A DNA stretch of 64,000 bases from Fasciolopsis buskii (lineage: Eukaryota > Platyhelminthes > Trematoda > Plagiorchiida > Fasciolidae). The notes under the pieces are model-generated. The model was not told where the DNA came from. It did no database searches and saw only the letters and a program-made list of their open reading frames with translations. The position numbers and the translations under genes are program-made. The stretch lies in assembly GCA_008360955.1 (NCBI GenBank), contig LUCM01008791.1, positions 160,644 to 224,643 on the forward strand. Reading direction: 5' to 3'. Positions 49,780 to 63,150 of this stretch are shown here, piece by piece (positions within the stretch are counted from its first letter, which is position 1; every line of letters begins with the position of its first letter).

Positions 49780-50515
49780 AGAAAATTCAACTTCAAAAAG
49801 TGCCCCAAAAAGCAATTGCCTCCTACATTTATATTATACCACAGAAGTTGAAGTTGCGCGGGTAGGAACTTGCGACTTTGAACTGGTCTGAGTCTGTGAT
49901 GCATTTTGTTAATAAACTGGTCACCCTTATAGGCTAATCTAAGGTAAACCAATTTGTTTGGGTCTCCATTTACCGGATCGTTCGTGGAGCTATTTCGGTT
50001 GTGGATGTCTATGTGTCTTCCAGAATAACAATTAAGTTTTCAATGCCTCCTGAAGAAATAGTTCTCTCTTCAGCGCATCTAAAGAGCGGATGTTTCTGCC
50101 TCGGTGGTTGAGCGTTCTCACCAAACCATTTTTGTAGGTTATCGAGGTGAATGTGGAGAAGCTTAAATATTGACCGTCCCATGTCGTTTTCCTGTGGATG
50201 GACCGTTGCAGTGTTTCATCCAGTCGCATCACGAGTTTGGTGTCTAAAGAAGCTCAAAGTGTTGTTCACCTCTTCTTCGAACGAAACAAGCAGATGTGGG
50301 TATACGGATCTAGAATCGTTTAAAGTAGTGATAAAATGACCGGGATCAGTAAGAAATGCATCGTCGGCATAACGTCTGCGTGATAATATTTGAGGAAGGT
50401 CGTCTTGCATTCGCCTTTTAAATACAGTTAATACCACGTTAGCCATGGTTTGAGGTAATTGCTTGTCCGTTGGCGCAACATCTATTTGTATGTATACAGG
50501 TACCTTTAAAATCAA
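49780..50515 (-). mobile_element. Penelope-like element: RT and linker, decayed
   Basis: On the minus strand from 50515: DKQLPQTMANVVLTVFKRRM (degraded motif B), RRYADDAFLTDPGHF (motif C, YADD, about 50370), PHLLVSFEEEVNNTLSFF, LQRSIHRKTTWDGQYLSFST, YKNGLVRTLNHRGRNIRS and then VYLRLAYKGDQFINKMHHRL. This order is that of Penelope-like RT leading to the GIY-YIG linker. Frames shift at least twice. The GIY-YIG domain is not seen beyond 49780. Confidence 0.85.
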
Positions 50516-53500
50516 AGTGAATATTGTGTGTGCATTGAATACCAGTATGTTTAAGATATTCTGCGTGCATCCGAAGATGAAATCTGCCTAAGGAATAAAA
50601 TCACATAATAAGTCTACCGTTTCATGAAAGGAGCACAGTTAATAATAGTGAGTTCAAGTCAATAAAATACATTTTGGAATCTGAGTTAGAGCTTTTTGCA
50701 AGTTCGGGTGAATCTTCTACGCAAACAGGCGTCAGTAGCTCACGAACTGAATTTAAGATATCCGTCAACCAACATGCAAGTTTGTGGTAGGCCGGGTTTG
50801 TATGTTTAAGATTGGCCTAAGTAGATCCGACATTTTTGTGGATCTTTGCGAAGCCTCGCATATATGCGGTTTCAGTTCTTATCTGTTTTAGATGTTTGTG
50901 CTTGATCTCCCAAATGTAACCATCTAGGGGAAAAATCTGCAGCTTTCAGGTAGCCAAGTCTTTAATATTAACACTATCAGCTATGTTATCCGCTTTGAAA
51001 TTTGTAGAATCCGTTAGTATTTGTTTCCTTTTGCCTATATAGGATTATCTATTCATACTCACTGCACCGGGGCTTTTTGCCGGGTTTGAGAAATTTGACA
51101 TCTGTAAGTTGTTTAACTCCCTCGTTGCTCGGTGGTATTGAAAAGCATTGTCGTTCTATGGTCGCTTTGAGATAAGGATCACAAACATTAACCAGTTTTC
51201 CTAGGAACCATGCGGCTGGTTGAACTCCTTCCTTAACATTCAAACTACAGTCCGTAGTCCATAATCAGAGAATGCTTCGCTACTGCTTTGAATTTTGTTC
51301 TTCACAGCTTGCTTCGTAGGTCCTTTGTTTCTAACCTTTGCCCACTCGCTCCACTTGCAGTCTTCTGGCCATCCTTTATGAGTTTCCATTCAGAAGTGTC
51401 GCGCCCCTGTTTTTCAGTTTTCTTTTTCCCCAGAACTATCAAGTTTGGGGAAATCCTCCTTCCGTGTTTTCTCGGCTACTTATAATATATCCTTAAAAGC
51501 CTGATCAACAAACAGGTTCCTATGTAAATGACCCTCACAACTCTTTTTCATCGTATATCCTTGTACTATAAGGCTTACTGCTTATAGTGTAAGTCGATTT
51601 TTTTGTATCAAAAGACGAGCTGCACTTTGCGGCTATCCACGTGTTAGAAGAACCTTTATGGTGACAACTAATTGGTGTTTCCATCTCGTGCTTCAACCTC
51701 GGAGATGAGACCGGAACATCGTCATAGTAACACGATCGGCCTTCGTGCTCTGTATGCACTGTGGGTATTCGTTAGCTGATGGATAGCGTATAGTTTCACC
51801 TTCTAGATTCGAAGCTTTATCTCACCAATTCACTTTAGTTGATGTCTCTGGATCTTCAGGGAGCTAGTGTTAACGTTTTTAAAAGAATGAATTTATTGGT
51901 CAGCCGTATAGCATCGATATTAGCTCCTCATTTGGGTTCTTTTGAGTTCTTTAACTCCTGTGTACTAATTGATTTGGGTAAGTAAACATTTTGAGAAGTG
52001 TCCTAGTTCATGGAGGCGTACAGGCCGTTAGAACACGTCTGGATGCGTCTTTTCCTGTTTGAGGATGTACTGAGTTACGAAACAATACGCATCGGAGTCA
52101 CCATAACCTATTGTACTGTCTTCATTGGCAGTATACTGCAGTAAGTTTATCAGCGATCAGCTTTACAATATCCATACTTTTCTACTGTAATTAACTGATG
52201 GTCTTTGGCCTTCGTCCCGCAGGAACATTTTTCTCAGTCAGAGTTATGAATGGAAACCATGCACAACCTGACTTCATGTAGTTTCATGATCTTCAATAGC
52301 TCTGTGGCTGTGTGTTCCTCCAATAGCTCTTAACTATTTCCCAACCTCCCTCGCTGAATTTGTGGTTTCCCTGGTTTCATTATAGAGGACTGTAAACTTA
52401 ATGCTAGGTTCGTTAATCTTCTTTCCATATGTGGTGCTATCCCCCGTGTATATCTTACTCTGTTTGTTGTATCACAACACCCCAACATGTGTGACAAACT
52501 ATCTCAATTGATATTATCTGATACTAGTCAATCATTGAGAATACACAATCAATCACTTTATGCCAATTTAGCCAAATCCATTCTTAACTGTTCTACACGC
52601 TAGCAGGCAATGTTACCAACGCACTGTAGCACGTTATCCTATTCCATTCCTCAACAACCGGGAAGAAATTATTTTCAACTTTCATTGTACGACTGTTTGA
52701 TTTCTCATCTGCTGTGAATGTTTGGCCGCTAAATGTTCATCTTTCGGAATGCTAAACACATTTCCTTGATTTGCTCCGCACTTCCATTGTTATCTTGGAG
52801 AAAACCCCTGTGAGAACGAGTATACGGGTGAGTAAATGCCTGATGAGCATCGAAATTCCGGTGAACGATGTATCTCTCACATGAGACTCGAACCTACACA
52901 ATCGTAACGTTGGATAATCATAATAATGTGGAAGTTAGACGCTCGGGCTTTTCTTTTTTTTGGAAAATGGAGGGGGGTAATGAGGGTCTATAATTGCATC
53001 AACTATCTTACTGACGCGCTACTGCATCATTGTGAATTGGCAAAGTGAATTCTTTAAACCAGAGTGAAAATGAAAAGTTTGCCGGCTTTGCTGATTGGGT
53101 CTTTTCGTTGATCTGGAAAATGGTCAGCATCACTTGTGGTCATATTTGCTGGTGCGTTTCATTTTTTGTTGCCCAAGTCAACCGTGATTTTTTGAAATTC
53201 TCACTGCATCATTTCCTCTGGTCCTCGGACCAGTCTTTACGGAGGTTCTGCGAATCACATATTTTTCATTATCTCTTGACTCTTTTCCCACACATCTCCC
53301 TCATCATACCCGTTTGGAATTTGACTTGATTCTCCGATCCGCGGTTTTGTTTTTTTCCGCTTGGTTCATTCACAAACTGTTGGTCTCTATTTATATCTAC
53401 GGTATATTGTGTTGTGTGCTCGATTGGTTTTACATTCTCACCTGGACGGTTTTCACCCTTGTTCGTCTTCCCATTGTAAACCCATCGCGAATTTTGAATG

Positions 53501-54230
53501 GTCTAGTTGTCTGTGGAGTGGAGCTTCGTTTCTCGTTCTTTTTTTAAATTGGGTTCAACAAAGGATCATCCGACTCGTTGATGAGCTCACTTTAATTTTC
53601 AACATTAAGCCACTTGTTAGTCGTCAGGCCGCTACTTTCTGCCTCATCTGCCAGTTTGATTTTTGCTCTTGGTTCTTCATACCTCGCTTCGGTAACTTCT
53701 CCTTCTGTTATCTTTTTTTGGAAGCGTCAAATGGAGGCTTTCATGCAATCTCGTCTGGACTCTGTCCGCTAACATCAGACTTTCATGCTTTGGTCTTCCT
53801 TTTCTCTTCGGACTTCCAAATTTCGAAGCACTGTTTCTCTCCCTCCATTTCCATCTACTCGGGTTGCTTTTCTGTTCCCAAACAGGATCAACAAATTGCT
53901 CTTTCATTTGTCTCCCTTGTAGCACATCTCTTGACTGTATGCTTTTCCTCTATAACTATAGCGCATTTGGAGCAGTATAATAGGTATCGTTATCCGAAAC
54001 TCGAGTGGTCCTCCTTGTCTCATGCCCAACCTGTAGCAAACAAGTTCACTTTTTGATAACCCCGCCTTCTGACCGTTAGAGCCCCACATAAGGGATGCTA
54101 ATTTAGATTAGAGAACAAAATTGATCACTTTAAGAAGGCGATAATGAAGAGGTAGAGATTTGATGAAACTGTACCTTTTATAATGTGATAATTGTTCCAT
54201 TACGCCTAATTCATCTTCATGTTTTTGCAG
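50516..54230. other. Intron sequence before exon G, mostly unassigned
   Basis: The minus-strand open frame 51049-51243 is unrecognised. The region 53045-54060 is T-rich on the + strand and has a 231-codon open frame (53361-54056) that I cannot assign and believe is chance. Confidence 0.4.
52831..52935. repeat. tRNA-like B box with hammerhead-core-like motif
   Basis: On the minus strand GGTTCGAGTCTC (about 52885-52896) is a B box preceded by GAGCGTCTAACT. On the + strand CTGATGAG (52840-52847), CAT and CGAAA (52851-52855) form the conserved hammerhead core, but stem II would be a single base pair, so activity is doubtful. Confidence 0.35.
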
Positions 54231-54346
54231 GATACCTATGCAATTTTGTATGCACCGAAGTCGTACGAGATGTGCTTTCTCTCTTGGATCTTACTCAAAC
54301 CGATTGTGATGTGTTGGCCAATCTGTTGACCGAAGTCGACCGTACA
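54231..54346 (+). CDS. ZW10: ZW10 exon G (last exon seen)
   Basis: Acceptor tttttgcag| in phase 1, donor ACA|gtaagt in phase 0; 116 bp. It encodes YLCNFVCTEVVRDVLSLLDL and then DCDVLANLLTEVDRT, matching human TLLNTAISEVIGKVTALEDI and DGDRLYSLCKTV. The remaining C-terminal part expected from human (about 90 residues, including the conserved W...ELMMMLQ and GKGPLA region) was not found in 54347-64000. The terminal exon is therefore probably beyond this window. Confidence 0.85.
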
Positions 54347-55206
54347 GTAAGTGCTCATTCGGATTTTTTTTTCGCTCTTTCGTATCACTTAGCCCTCATT
54401 TTCTCGAATCAATCGCACCCCCGCAGACTCACAGTTTGTGTCGTGCGATTTGCTAGTTCACATGTCTCTTGAAATTCGTCGAATTCGCACCTTATTGTTT
54501 ATCGATTTCTGTGAATGTATAAATCTTGGCTTAATGTGGAAAACGCAGATTCTTAACTTCAGTGCTAAGTTCCCAAATTGATCTTGACCAATAAACTAGA
54601 CAAGTAACTTGATTCTTCCGAACTAAATTTGATGTGTTCAGATCGTACGCCTTGGTTTTTTCTGGCCGACGGCCATTACTGAGTGTTTTCCCTCTGTAAA
54701 AGCTCTGTTTGAATTCTCTCGAGGAATTCGGTTTGATGCACGATATGGTGAACAGGAATAATTTGGTCGGGTGAAGGTGTACCACTCGCCATGAAGAGTT
54801 TGCATTCAGATCGCAGGGAGTCCTTTCGTAATCTCACTGACTGTTAGTCATGTTTTTTCTCAAAGGTTTTCTAATCACAAACGTCACATTCACCAAAAGT
54901 AACAGCTTTAGAGTAGTCCGTGCTACGAACAGGTTTCGAAAACTGGAACACAATATTGCATGGTCGGTGGTCAACAAAATTGACTGGACTGAATGGTCTG
55001 TTCCTTGTCCCCAAGTTACCACAAACCAGTCACAACTGGTAGCGAAAACTAAGCTTACTAAAATCTTTCCGTAACGAGTGTCGTAGATGTTGTTGGAAAC
55101 AGATCAAGAGTCTCCCCTGTTCCTCAGTTCCTCTAATCGGTTCTGAAACCCTTATGTGAGCACGACCCACTTCCTGCAATAGTATACGCTCTGGTCTAAG
55201 CGGTAC

Positions 55207-55254
<48 letters not shown>

Positions 55255-57179
55255 TATTATAAAGTGCTAATACATAAACTTTGTTGGGAAAAAATTGAGG
55301 AAAACTTTTTCCACAACCTGCTTGCAAACTATTTTCGGTCGTCAAAAATCAGGCATTTGGTCTATTCAAATAGGCTCAAGTTTAACTTGGATAAGTTGAC
55401 TTTCAGGGAGATTGAACGTGTGTCTCGATTCTACTGTTTCACACTAGCCGCAAGTGTGACCACACGTGTTTGCACTGTGCATCTAAAATGGCTTGGATAT
55501 TCTGGTGTGCCGTGTTCGTATAGTCTGTCATCGTATTTCATATGGCGTGTGCCGGGGAAGAGGGTAGGGTGGCCGTATACATTCTCTTGCTTCACATAAC
55601 ATCCGGGGTCACTCTTATGTTTATCGGTCTTTTCAAAGCTAGTTCCTATGTCAGACAAAGTAGTAATTCTGTTTCGAATAGCACTTTGCCGGTGCGAAAC
55701 ATCACTTCCACTAATGAGTCAGACTGAATAAGTATGCCCCTGCCCGAAATCACCTGGTAGTCACAACAACCGGATGTCATGATTATGTCTGTCCAACTTG
55801 GCACCAAGTGTTGACCTTTTGCCGTTCTACGGCTTCCACTAGACAGGCTCTCGTCATCACGTGTGGTCTAGCTAAGGGTGACTCACGCTCTTCGAACAGG
55901 CCAACTGACCGATGCATTCTGACCTGTTTTCAGCAGCTCGGAATCGGCCGAATTGGTTATTGTTCATTATCTCGAGTGACCCCATTCAAGCGCGACTTGT
56001 TGGATTGGTCGCCGGACCCATAAAAGCCTGCCTGGCGCATGCGATTTTCACGAATCAATTTGCTATTAACTCTTTCTTACGCTGACTGCTCTTGCGTTTG
56101 TTTTGCGTTTCAAACAGGCGTAATTTTCTCATTGATTTTTGTATTGATGTGATGAGCCATCATTTCGTCGATCAAAAGTTCAGTTACAATTAACTGGAGG
56201 GGTTATCGGTCACAAGATTGCACTCATATCAGACTGGAGAAGCATGTTACCAGGTTCATTCAACGAATAATCTAAGTTTTTGAGGTTGAATATCCAGCAG
56301 TTATCGAACTGGAAGATTTACAGATGTTTTATCAGTGACATCCCCTATATACATCACAGAATCTACCTCGGTATGTGTTCCCGAATTGATGAACGACGGC
56401 TCACACGAACAGGCAGATCGGTAGAGAACGGACATTCGAAACACTTTGGGGTGTTGAAATTTAGACTAGCTTATGCAGAAAGATCGTAAGTAGAGAAAAT
56501 GTTACTGGAAAAAACTGAAAGTTTTCATTGCTTGATATGGCGTGACACAGAGTGCACTATCATCAACATATTTAAACAAATGACAGAAGGAACTCATTCG
56601 TAAGCCATTGATATACGTGGCAAAACATATATGAGGAATAACCAGCACCCTGAAGCACTCCCGAGTTGTTAACTGACGATTTCGACGCTACCCTCCCAGT
56701 ATGGTACACTGGGTTCCGTTGGTAAAGCTGGGGTAATAATGGCCTCGGACAATCAAATGTTTCTATTTTGTGAAGTAGAGGAGGTCGTGGCCGAAATCGA
56801 ATGTAGATGCCTAGTCCATGAAGGCACAACGTACCGATCTAGTCTATACATCTAATGAACGAGGGAGACGCCAACGTCCAAAGTGGACCTGCTAGAGGTA
56901 TAAGCAGGAGGATTCGTGGAAGAACATAGGCGCGTAATTCGAGTACAATTAGTTTAAGATCGGAGGAGATCAAGGCAATGAGATGCAAGCGTTTGACTAA
57001 AGCAGTAAAACTGCTAGATTTTTTGATGAAAATAGTATTTACGGGGCACTAGCAGTTAAGAATAGACTAGCTTAAAGCTACGTTAAATGGAAGCGTTTTT
57101 GCTATGACCGACTGCCGTTCGTATTGCATTTTCAATGCACAAACCTCAGGTCCTCTGGTCAACTTTGCACTTAGGAAGT
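54347..57179. other. Unassigned sequence after exon G
   Basis: Contains a (TTA)n microsatellite at 55206-55253. A GC-richer stretch at about 55700-56110 has a TATA-like CATAAAAGCCTGCC and could be an LTR fragment, but no ends are defined. No ZW10 exon was found. Confidence 0.4.
55206..55253. repeat. (TTA)n microsatellite
   Basis: About 48 bp of nearly perfect TTA repeat. Confidence 0.97.
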
Positions 57180-57228
57180 ACCACACTCGAGTTCCGCTCT
57201 CATTAGAGCTCATCAGTAGTGCACATTC
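57180..57228 (-). ncRNA. Hammerhead-ribozyme-like motif
   Basis: On the minus strand CTGATGAG is followed by a perfect 5-bp hairpin (GCTCT, loop AATG, AGAGC) and then GGAAC. The hammerhead core is CTGATGA, stem II, GAAA; here one A is G (GGAA). It comes directly after a tRNA-like sequence on the same strand. That arrangement recalls schistosome SINE-like repeats of the Sm-alpha type, known to carry hammerheads. Stem I could involve TGCACT upstream and AGTGCA at about 57169-57174. I could not define a convincing cleavage site, so this is probably a decayed ribozyme. Confidence 0.5.
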
Positions 57229-57312
57229 ATCATGGCACCCAGGATTTGAATCCGGGCCCTTCCGCATGAGAGGCTTGTATGTTATCACTGCGCTGCCTAG
57301 CCCCTTCGTGCT
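57229..57312 (-). repeat. tRNA-derived SINE head
   Basis: On the minus strand GGGGCTAGGCAGCGCAGTGA is A-box-like, and GGATTCAAATCCTGG carries a B box with its T stem (CCGGATTCAAATCCTGG). The spacing of about 40 bases suits a tRNA. The 3' side runs into the hammerhead-like motif. It lies downstream of the last ZW10 exon seen. Confidence 0.6.
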
Positions 57313-60300
57313 GATCTGATTCAATCGGTAAAGTTTGTTCAGATGTCGGCCTCAATGACAGCTAGCAGTGTGTGGGCATCAGTTAGAGCCAGGGTATCGT
57401 ACCGTAATAATGATGAAGATGGACTGTCGTTAGCTAACTCTGTGGTAGTTTTAGTGTCACGGAGAAGCTCAAACACATCTTCCCTAAAAAAGGGCAATTG
57501 ACATATCATCATGCTGCACAAATGTGACTTGGGTATAATCAGATGAAAATATGAAGGTGCCACCGACATCGTTGGGGTCCGGAACATATTCTTCAGGTCA
57601 TTTTTCTTCCCAACCAGCAATCACGTGCCTTGTCTAAAGGATTTGTTGTTGTTACCATTTAGAAATTGGTTATCGAACATCATGTTTGTCTTTATTAGGG
57701 CGGAGATTTTTGGATTCTGGAATTGTCATGGGGTTTGTAAAGTGCTTGTTTCGTCTTCTTAGGGATTTAAGTAATCGGGAATAGATGCGGTCGCCTTAGG
57801 TGAACAGTCCTTTATGAAAAGTCTGGCATTGTCATTTATCAAGGATTTAAAAGACAATCAAGAAGATAGGTGTATAAGAGACTTTTGAAGAAAAATGAAG
57901 TTGTCGCTTGAAAAATACGGAAGTGAACTTAGATTTGGTCTGTTTGCTTTAGTCAGTGGAACATTGGCCGCAAGTGAAACGAAAAACGATCAATTATTCA
58001 GATGGGCTAGTGTAATTTTAGAGAGAAAAATTCAGGATAGTTGATAATACCTGTCAAATATATTTTTCTCTGTTGGGATAAACGCAATGGGTGATTAATC
58101 AGAGACATGATTGGAGTGACCCTCAGTAATATGTAAATTATCCTCGAGAAGTTGAACGGTAAATGCTAAGAGAAGTCGAAAAAGTTACGATACTCTTTTG
58201 TAGACTAAAAGGTGCTGCGTTTAGGGTCGTTGTAATTACACTACATTGATAAAGAAAACTGAGGATGAGGCTGAGCTACCAGACAGTCGGTTCCGTTTAG
58301 AGAGGATGTTACTAACCTCAGGCTTGGCAGATCAGAAGCGGTTGATGCGCGTTGCCACACCACCTCCAGTTTTCTTGCTGGAAACTCTATATGGTTCGAA
58401 GTCATCGATCAATACGAGTGAGTCCGCAACATCCTGGTTTACTCACTATTCTTTTATGTGAACCACGCAAGTGCGAACACAAATCAATAATTGGAGTAAG
58501 GGAAATAAATCCAACATTTTCATGATCAAGGAACATATGTTGATGCTGAATAGTGCCAAAATGAACATCACGGGGTGCACGTAAGAGTCACCTCCAAATT
58601 AGCACAGGTGCTTCTTCTGGGCAAGATGGATCTTTGATGTATAGCAGAGTTTGAGTTCAATCGGGGATGAAAATCAGCCGGATGCTTAAGCAGCATTGAT
58701 CCTGAATGGGTCTAGCGGCGAACAGAATCCATAACGAGGGCAATTTTTTGCAAAAGTAAGATGCTGTTGACATAATTTTAGTGCAGCCAGTCACTGTGTG
58801 CGCGTCTGAATTATTTTCTTAGCGTTTTGCGCCACACTAACTTAAGAATTCAGTAGTGCCTTGTTTCTTCTGCTGATTACTGTTGCAGTATGCGAGTCAG
58901 GACCATTGTTTGTGTATCCGGTCTCTTCACAATCTGAAAAGGCTCGTATGATTTGTTCGTAATTTTGTTTTTCAACCTGTGGCTAATTCATATGCTTAAT
59001 TTTATCACTAGCTTCTGTTGTAATGGATCACTGTCATAGATTGCTAATTTTTCTGCATTTCTGTCGTTTGATGTCCAGAAAAGAGTAGCTACAAAAGTTC
59101 GCTTGCTTACTTTCTCTGTTAGTTTATTCGCATTGGGTTTTAGCTGTAGTTCCACACATCTGCCCACCTTTGCATGTTTGGGCGTAGTACTCGGATATGA
59201 CCTTCCTTACTTTTTGTTTGTGAATTCGTCCACCGGAAGGAAGTGATAAATGTTTGCCTGACGTTTTTTAGTTCCTTTAAATCGTTCTGCATAAAAGTAC
59301 TTACACGCGCCCTATAGTTTCCCATTATGATTGCCACAAGACATGCAGGCTTGCTGTTATCTTGCATGAATTATTGCATGCATTTTTATATCCTCCACGC
59401 TTTCGAATGGGAAGCACTTTTTCGTGCCATCAACGCAAAGTACATTTGTTTTATCAAAATGCAAGAACGAACTTACCCTCATGACCCGGGCTGATCACGA
59501 GGTATATTTTCTCAATGCGATCGTCACAAAATAAACGTCCAGTTTTCCGAACTTCTATTCCGGTAGTGCGGTAAAACAAGGTCATCTTCTTTTTGTGGCT
59601 TTCTTTTTAGAAGTAAACAGGATTCATATTGCAACAACAACAGCTATTCTCTCGTAGATTCAAATAATAGAGTAATTTAATGTGGTTCTGAAATCATTCA
59701 TTACATCACATCGTTGTCTAATTCACCATTCAAAACAGTTAACCCATTTTCGTTATAACACGCCGCATTGATTATCCATCGTCCCCCAATTTTGACGGTA
59801 ACCCAAGATAAGATGCTGGTGAATTGAACACCGTATCATGCAGTCTATTCCCGATGGGACTTGACGATTTACTGAACTTCAGTTTTGCATAATATAACAC
59901 CCATCTGTCTTTGGCTTTTGCACGATAACAAATCGTTTCCGCGCTGTTGCCCGATTTTTTGACATTCCGATTCTCCAGGACTTGATTGTCTCACCAATAA
60001 ACAAGTAATAATCTGAGCCTATTGGTTATCCGTAAAATTGTAGCAGTCCCTCGATTTTTAGATTAGGCTGCTTTTGCTACATTCGTGGCCAAGTATGGGC
60101 TTGAAATATTCGCTATTTCAATCTGATTATGCCCAACAAAATGCGCTGTGTTGCTTTTTGTAGTCTTATCCGTGTTCGAATCATCTAAGCAAACCTTTAA
60201 ACAATAAGTAGCAATTGAAATTTGGAAACAGTCTAAAACAAATCAATGCCAATTGCCGCTGTGCTATTTCAGCAAGTAACCGAATGTCCAAAAGTCCAGC

Positions 60301-62135
60301 CTCAACACTGTTCGTTACGAGCCTTTATTCTCTCAGGTTGTACAATTAATCACGTGAGCGACTAAATTTGTAGCAACCAGGTATGGAAACCTTAATCAAC
60401 TGACTGATTCGTGTAGATGCAGTTAGACTACCGTATTGTGGTCTCGAGGTTCCCTCAAAACGATGGTTGAAGATAAATGAAATTGCTCAATGCCGTAGTG
60501 AGTGGCATCTCGGCATTCGAAATCCTTCCTTTTCCATATTGTTCTTCCACTTATTACCCTGCTGCTGATCCTTCATTATTTCTCGTTCATTTCCGTTTTG
60601 AGTAGACGGTGCCGTGAGGTAGCACTGCGTGACCAGTGGTCATAAAAGTTGAGATGAACTGGAACCTTTATAAATAGACCAGGGTTGCAAATGGGTGCCA
60701 AAACAAAGCCAATCATTAGTAGTTCACGTTCGAGTCCGGTTTCCAACAAAGAATAAAAAACGAATTGGTACTAGAAATAGAAAACGGAATGAGTTCGGCA
60801 GGAACGCTCAAATGTGAGTGAACGATGTGTGCAATAAGTGTTAATCGATGGCCTATGCTCTCTTCAGATCCGTTGGCAATCCATGGTGATTGTTTATGGT
60901 CCTCCGTCCCCGTGACTGAAATAAATTGATCACGTATAATGGGTTGTGTTTAACTCCTTTTGATTGAACGGCTTTCAACATCTTGTAACTCAACACTGAG
61001 ATGGGAATTCAGTCCAACGGGCGAAATAATAGTGAAAAAATCTGCCTTTCAGCTTCCGTTCCTTCATTGCTAATGTACTATGCCTTATGGACGGTCGGTG
61101 TTAACTACTATCACTTGACGTAGATCATCAATTTGTCCGGTCTACTCTATCTAATTTTTCAAATCCACAGTTCGAACATTCATTCAAACTACCATAAACC
61201 GTACATCGTTGATGATTTGCAGTTCTGGCTCCACTCCAGTATCGCTCTACCAAATGGGTATACTGGTTGCCACACTAGGTCAAGGTCATTCTGAGTGGCG
61301 GAACTATAAACAGACGGACGAACTGTTACAAAACTGTGGGTTTTGTTGTGTTTCGTTGTCTCATTCACCCCGTGTTTTGCCAAGTGAATCACGCGGAATT
61401 AGAGTGTTCGTTCGAGTCCGATTCAAGACCCACTTGTGTAAATCACGCACAAGCAGAGAGAGAGAGAGAATCAACTTTTCCGACTAGGTCGTGTACTGTT
61501 AAACTGATTTGTGGTAATTTCAGGCCGTTGGCCCAGTTTGTCGATTGACTAGGAACGGAATAGTTTTAACGTTACAAAGGTGAAACAAGTGTAATACTGG
61601 GATTTTTTTTAACTAAGCTAATATAGTTGAACCCCTATATTTTTCTGCAAGTCAGTCATTTTTGAACATTTAGCATCTTTCTTCTTCCGATTGATTTTCT
61701 TTGCCTCTTATTGTTATTCCAAAGGTGACAATATAGCTTCCGTAGAGAAAAGTGACCACTACTGGTGTATCACTTTCGACAGCCGGTTTCGTCATCAATA
61801 GTAGAACGGGAACCAGTGTGTTTTATTGATGACGTGTTTCAATAGTACAATCTATGTGGGTGAACAAACATCATGCTGTAAATACGTGTATTAACAATTG
61901 AGTGATCCAGTCATAGCCGGATATGTGGGAATACATTAACTGTCGAGAATGGTGTAATGGCCAATTCAGTTAAGATTTAACCGGTTAGAATAGGCTGGCT
62001 TAATCAAGGGACGGTGTTATTGCTCCGTTGCTAGTGACAGACAACTCCGTGATACGAATAGCTGCAGTTTTTTCCTACTAGAACTAAACCATGCTGAATG
62101 CCTCATCTACTTTTGACAATTTTAAAACCTAACGG
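57313..62135. other. Unassigned sequence, nothing recognised
   Basis: Almost 5 kb of AT-rich sequence with open frames below about 95 codons. No transposon domain, repeat array or ZW10 exon was found by reading. Confidence 0.45.
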
Positions 62136-62212
62136 TCCCACGGTGGTCAAGTGAATTAAGCGTCTGTCACTCCGAAAAGGTTAGAGGTTCGTATCCCAGA
62201 TCTGCTGGTCAC
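62136..62212 (+). repeat. tRNA-derived SINE candidate
   Basis: CGGTGGTCAAGTGAATTAAG is A-box-like (GGTCAAGTG), and AGGTTCGTATCCC (62185-62197) is B-box-like with one change. The spacing fits a tRNA. The body probably continues to about 62330. It shares only the box layout, not its sequence, with the candidate at 38.6 kb. Confidence 0.5.
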
Positions 62213-63150
62213 TTTGGTGAGAAATGGCAACTCGTTGTCTCCCAGCTGATTTAATAAGGTTTTGCTAGGTTCTATTCCACTCCAGTTTTCGGTATCGTGA
62301 TTGTCTGCTTGTCATTCCCTTTGTAGCGGGCCCTAGCGGCTATGGAAAATTTCCCTTCCACTATACCCATGCTCCAAGCACATCACAAAAAAATTTTTTT
62401 ATGGGTCGCAATGCATCCATCGCTAGTCCCTATGGTGTGGTCAAATTTTGTCACGCCTCAATTTGAAGGTTATGGGAGCCACTACCGTGGTCTACGAGCA
62501 TTTCTCGTTCAAGTTGAATAATTTCGATTGAACGTCACTCGTTCCGGTTCATCACTTTGAAATGTATTTATGCTTACAGCGTATTCATTCTAAACGGTTA
62601 TCTATGTATTAACGAAAGATCTTACCGTGCGGTTCCGAACACAAGTCGTACATCGGCTACCTTCGGGTAAGTATGATAGGTACAGCCACTGTGATCCACA
62701 GGAGTCACAGAAAGAGTACGAAACACCAAATGGGTCTATCAAAATTCTCAGACACTTATACTGAAGCGACTTCCTTGTTTTGAACTGCAATATTGTGTCC
62801 CTTTTTTTTCTGATCGCCTTCCCTTTCATTTTTAACTCAGAAATCACTCATTTTTAATCTTCTGACTACTTTTTCCGTTTTTTCTTTCAAGTAGTGGGCT
62901 GTGTGCGCCTTCATCCATCATTCCGATACCGTATCCAGTCGCGAACCTCAACTAGGGTTACCGTAACTACGGTTCTCTTCCTCTAATCATTGTTTTTATA
63001 TTGACTGTCTTTTCACGAATGGTAAAGGTTCTTCGTCTTTAAGCTTTGAGAACTTGTCCTCCCTAGACGCCATTTGTCAAACTATCATTTTGGTGACTTT
63101 AATATTTCCATAGCAAGAATGGACGTTTCCCTGCCCCAAATACGACAGTT

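Noticed and set aside
53361..54056. 231-codon open frame on the + strand
   Set aside because: T-rich, rich in Phe, Ser and Cys, no known motif, no splice support. Probably stop-poor by composition.
55700..56110. GC-richer block with CATAAAAG as an LTR
   Set aside because: No defined TG/CA ends or target duplication could be found; kept only as a remark.
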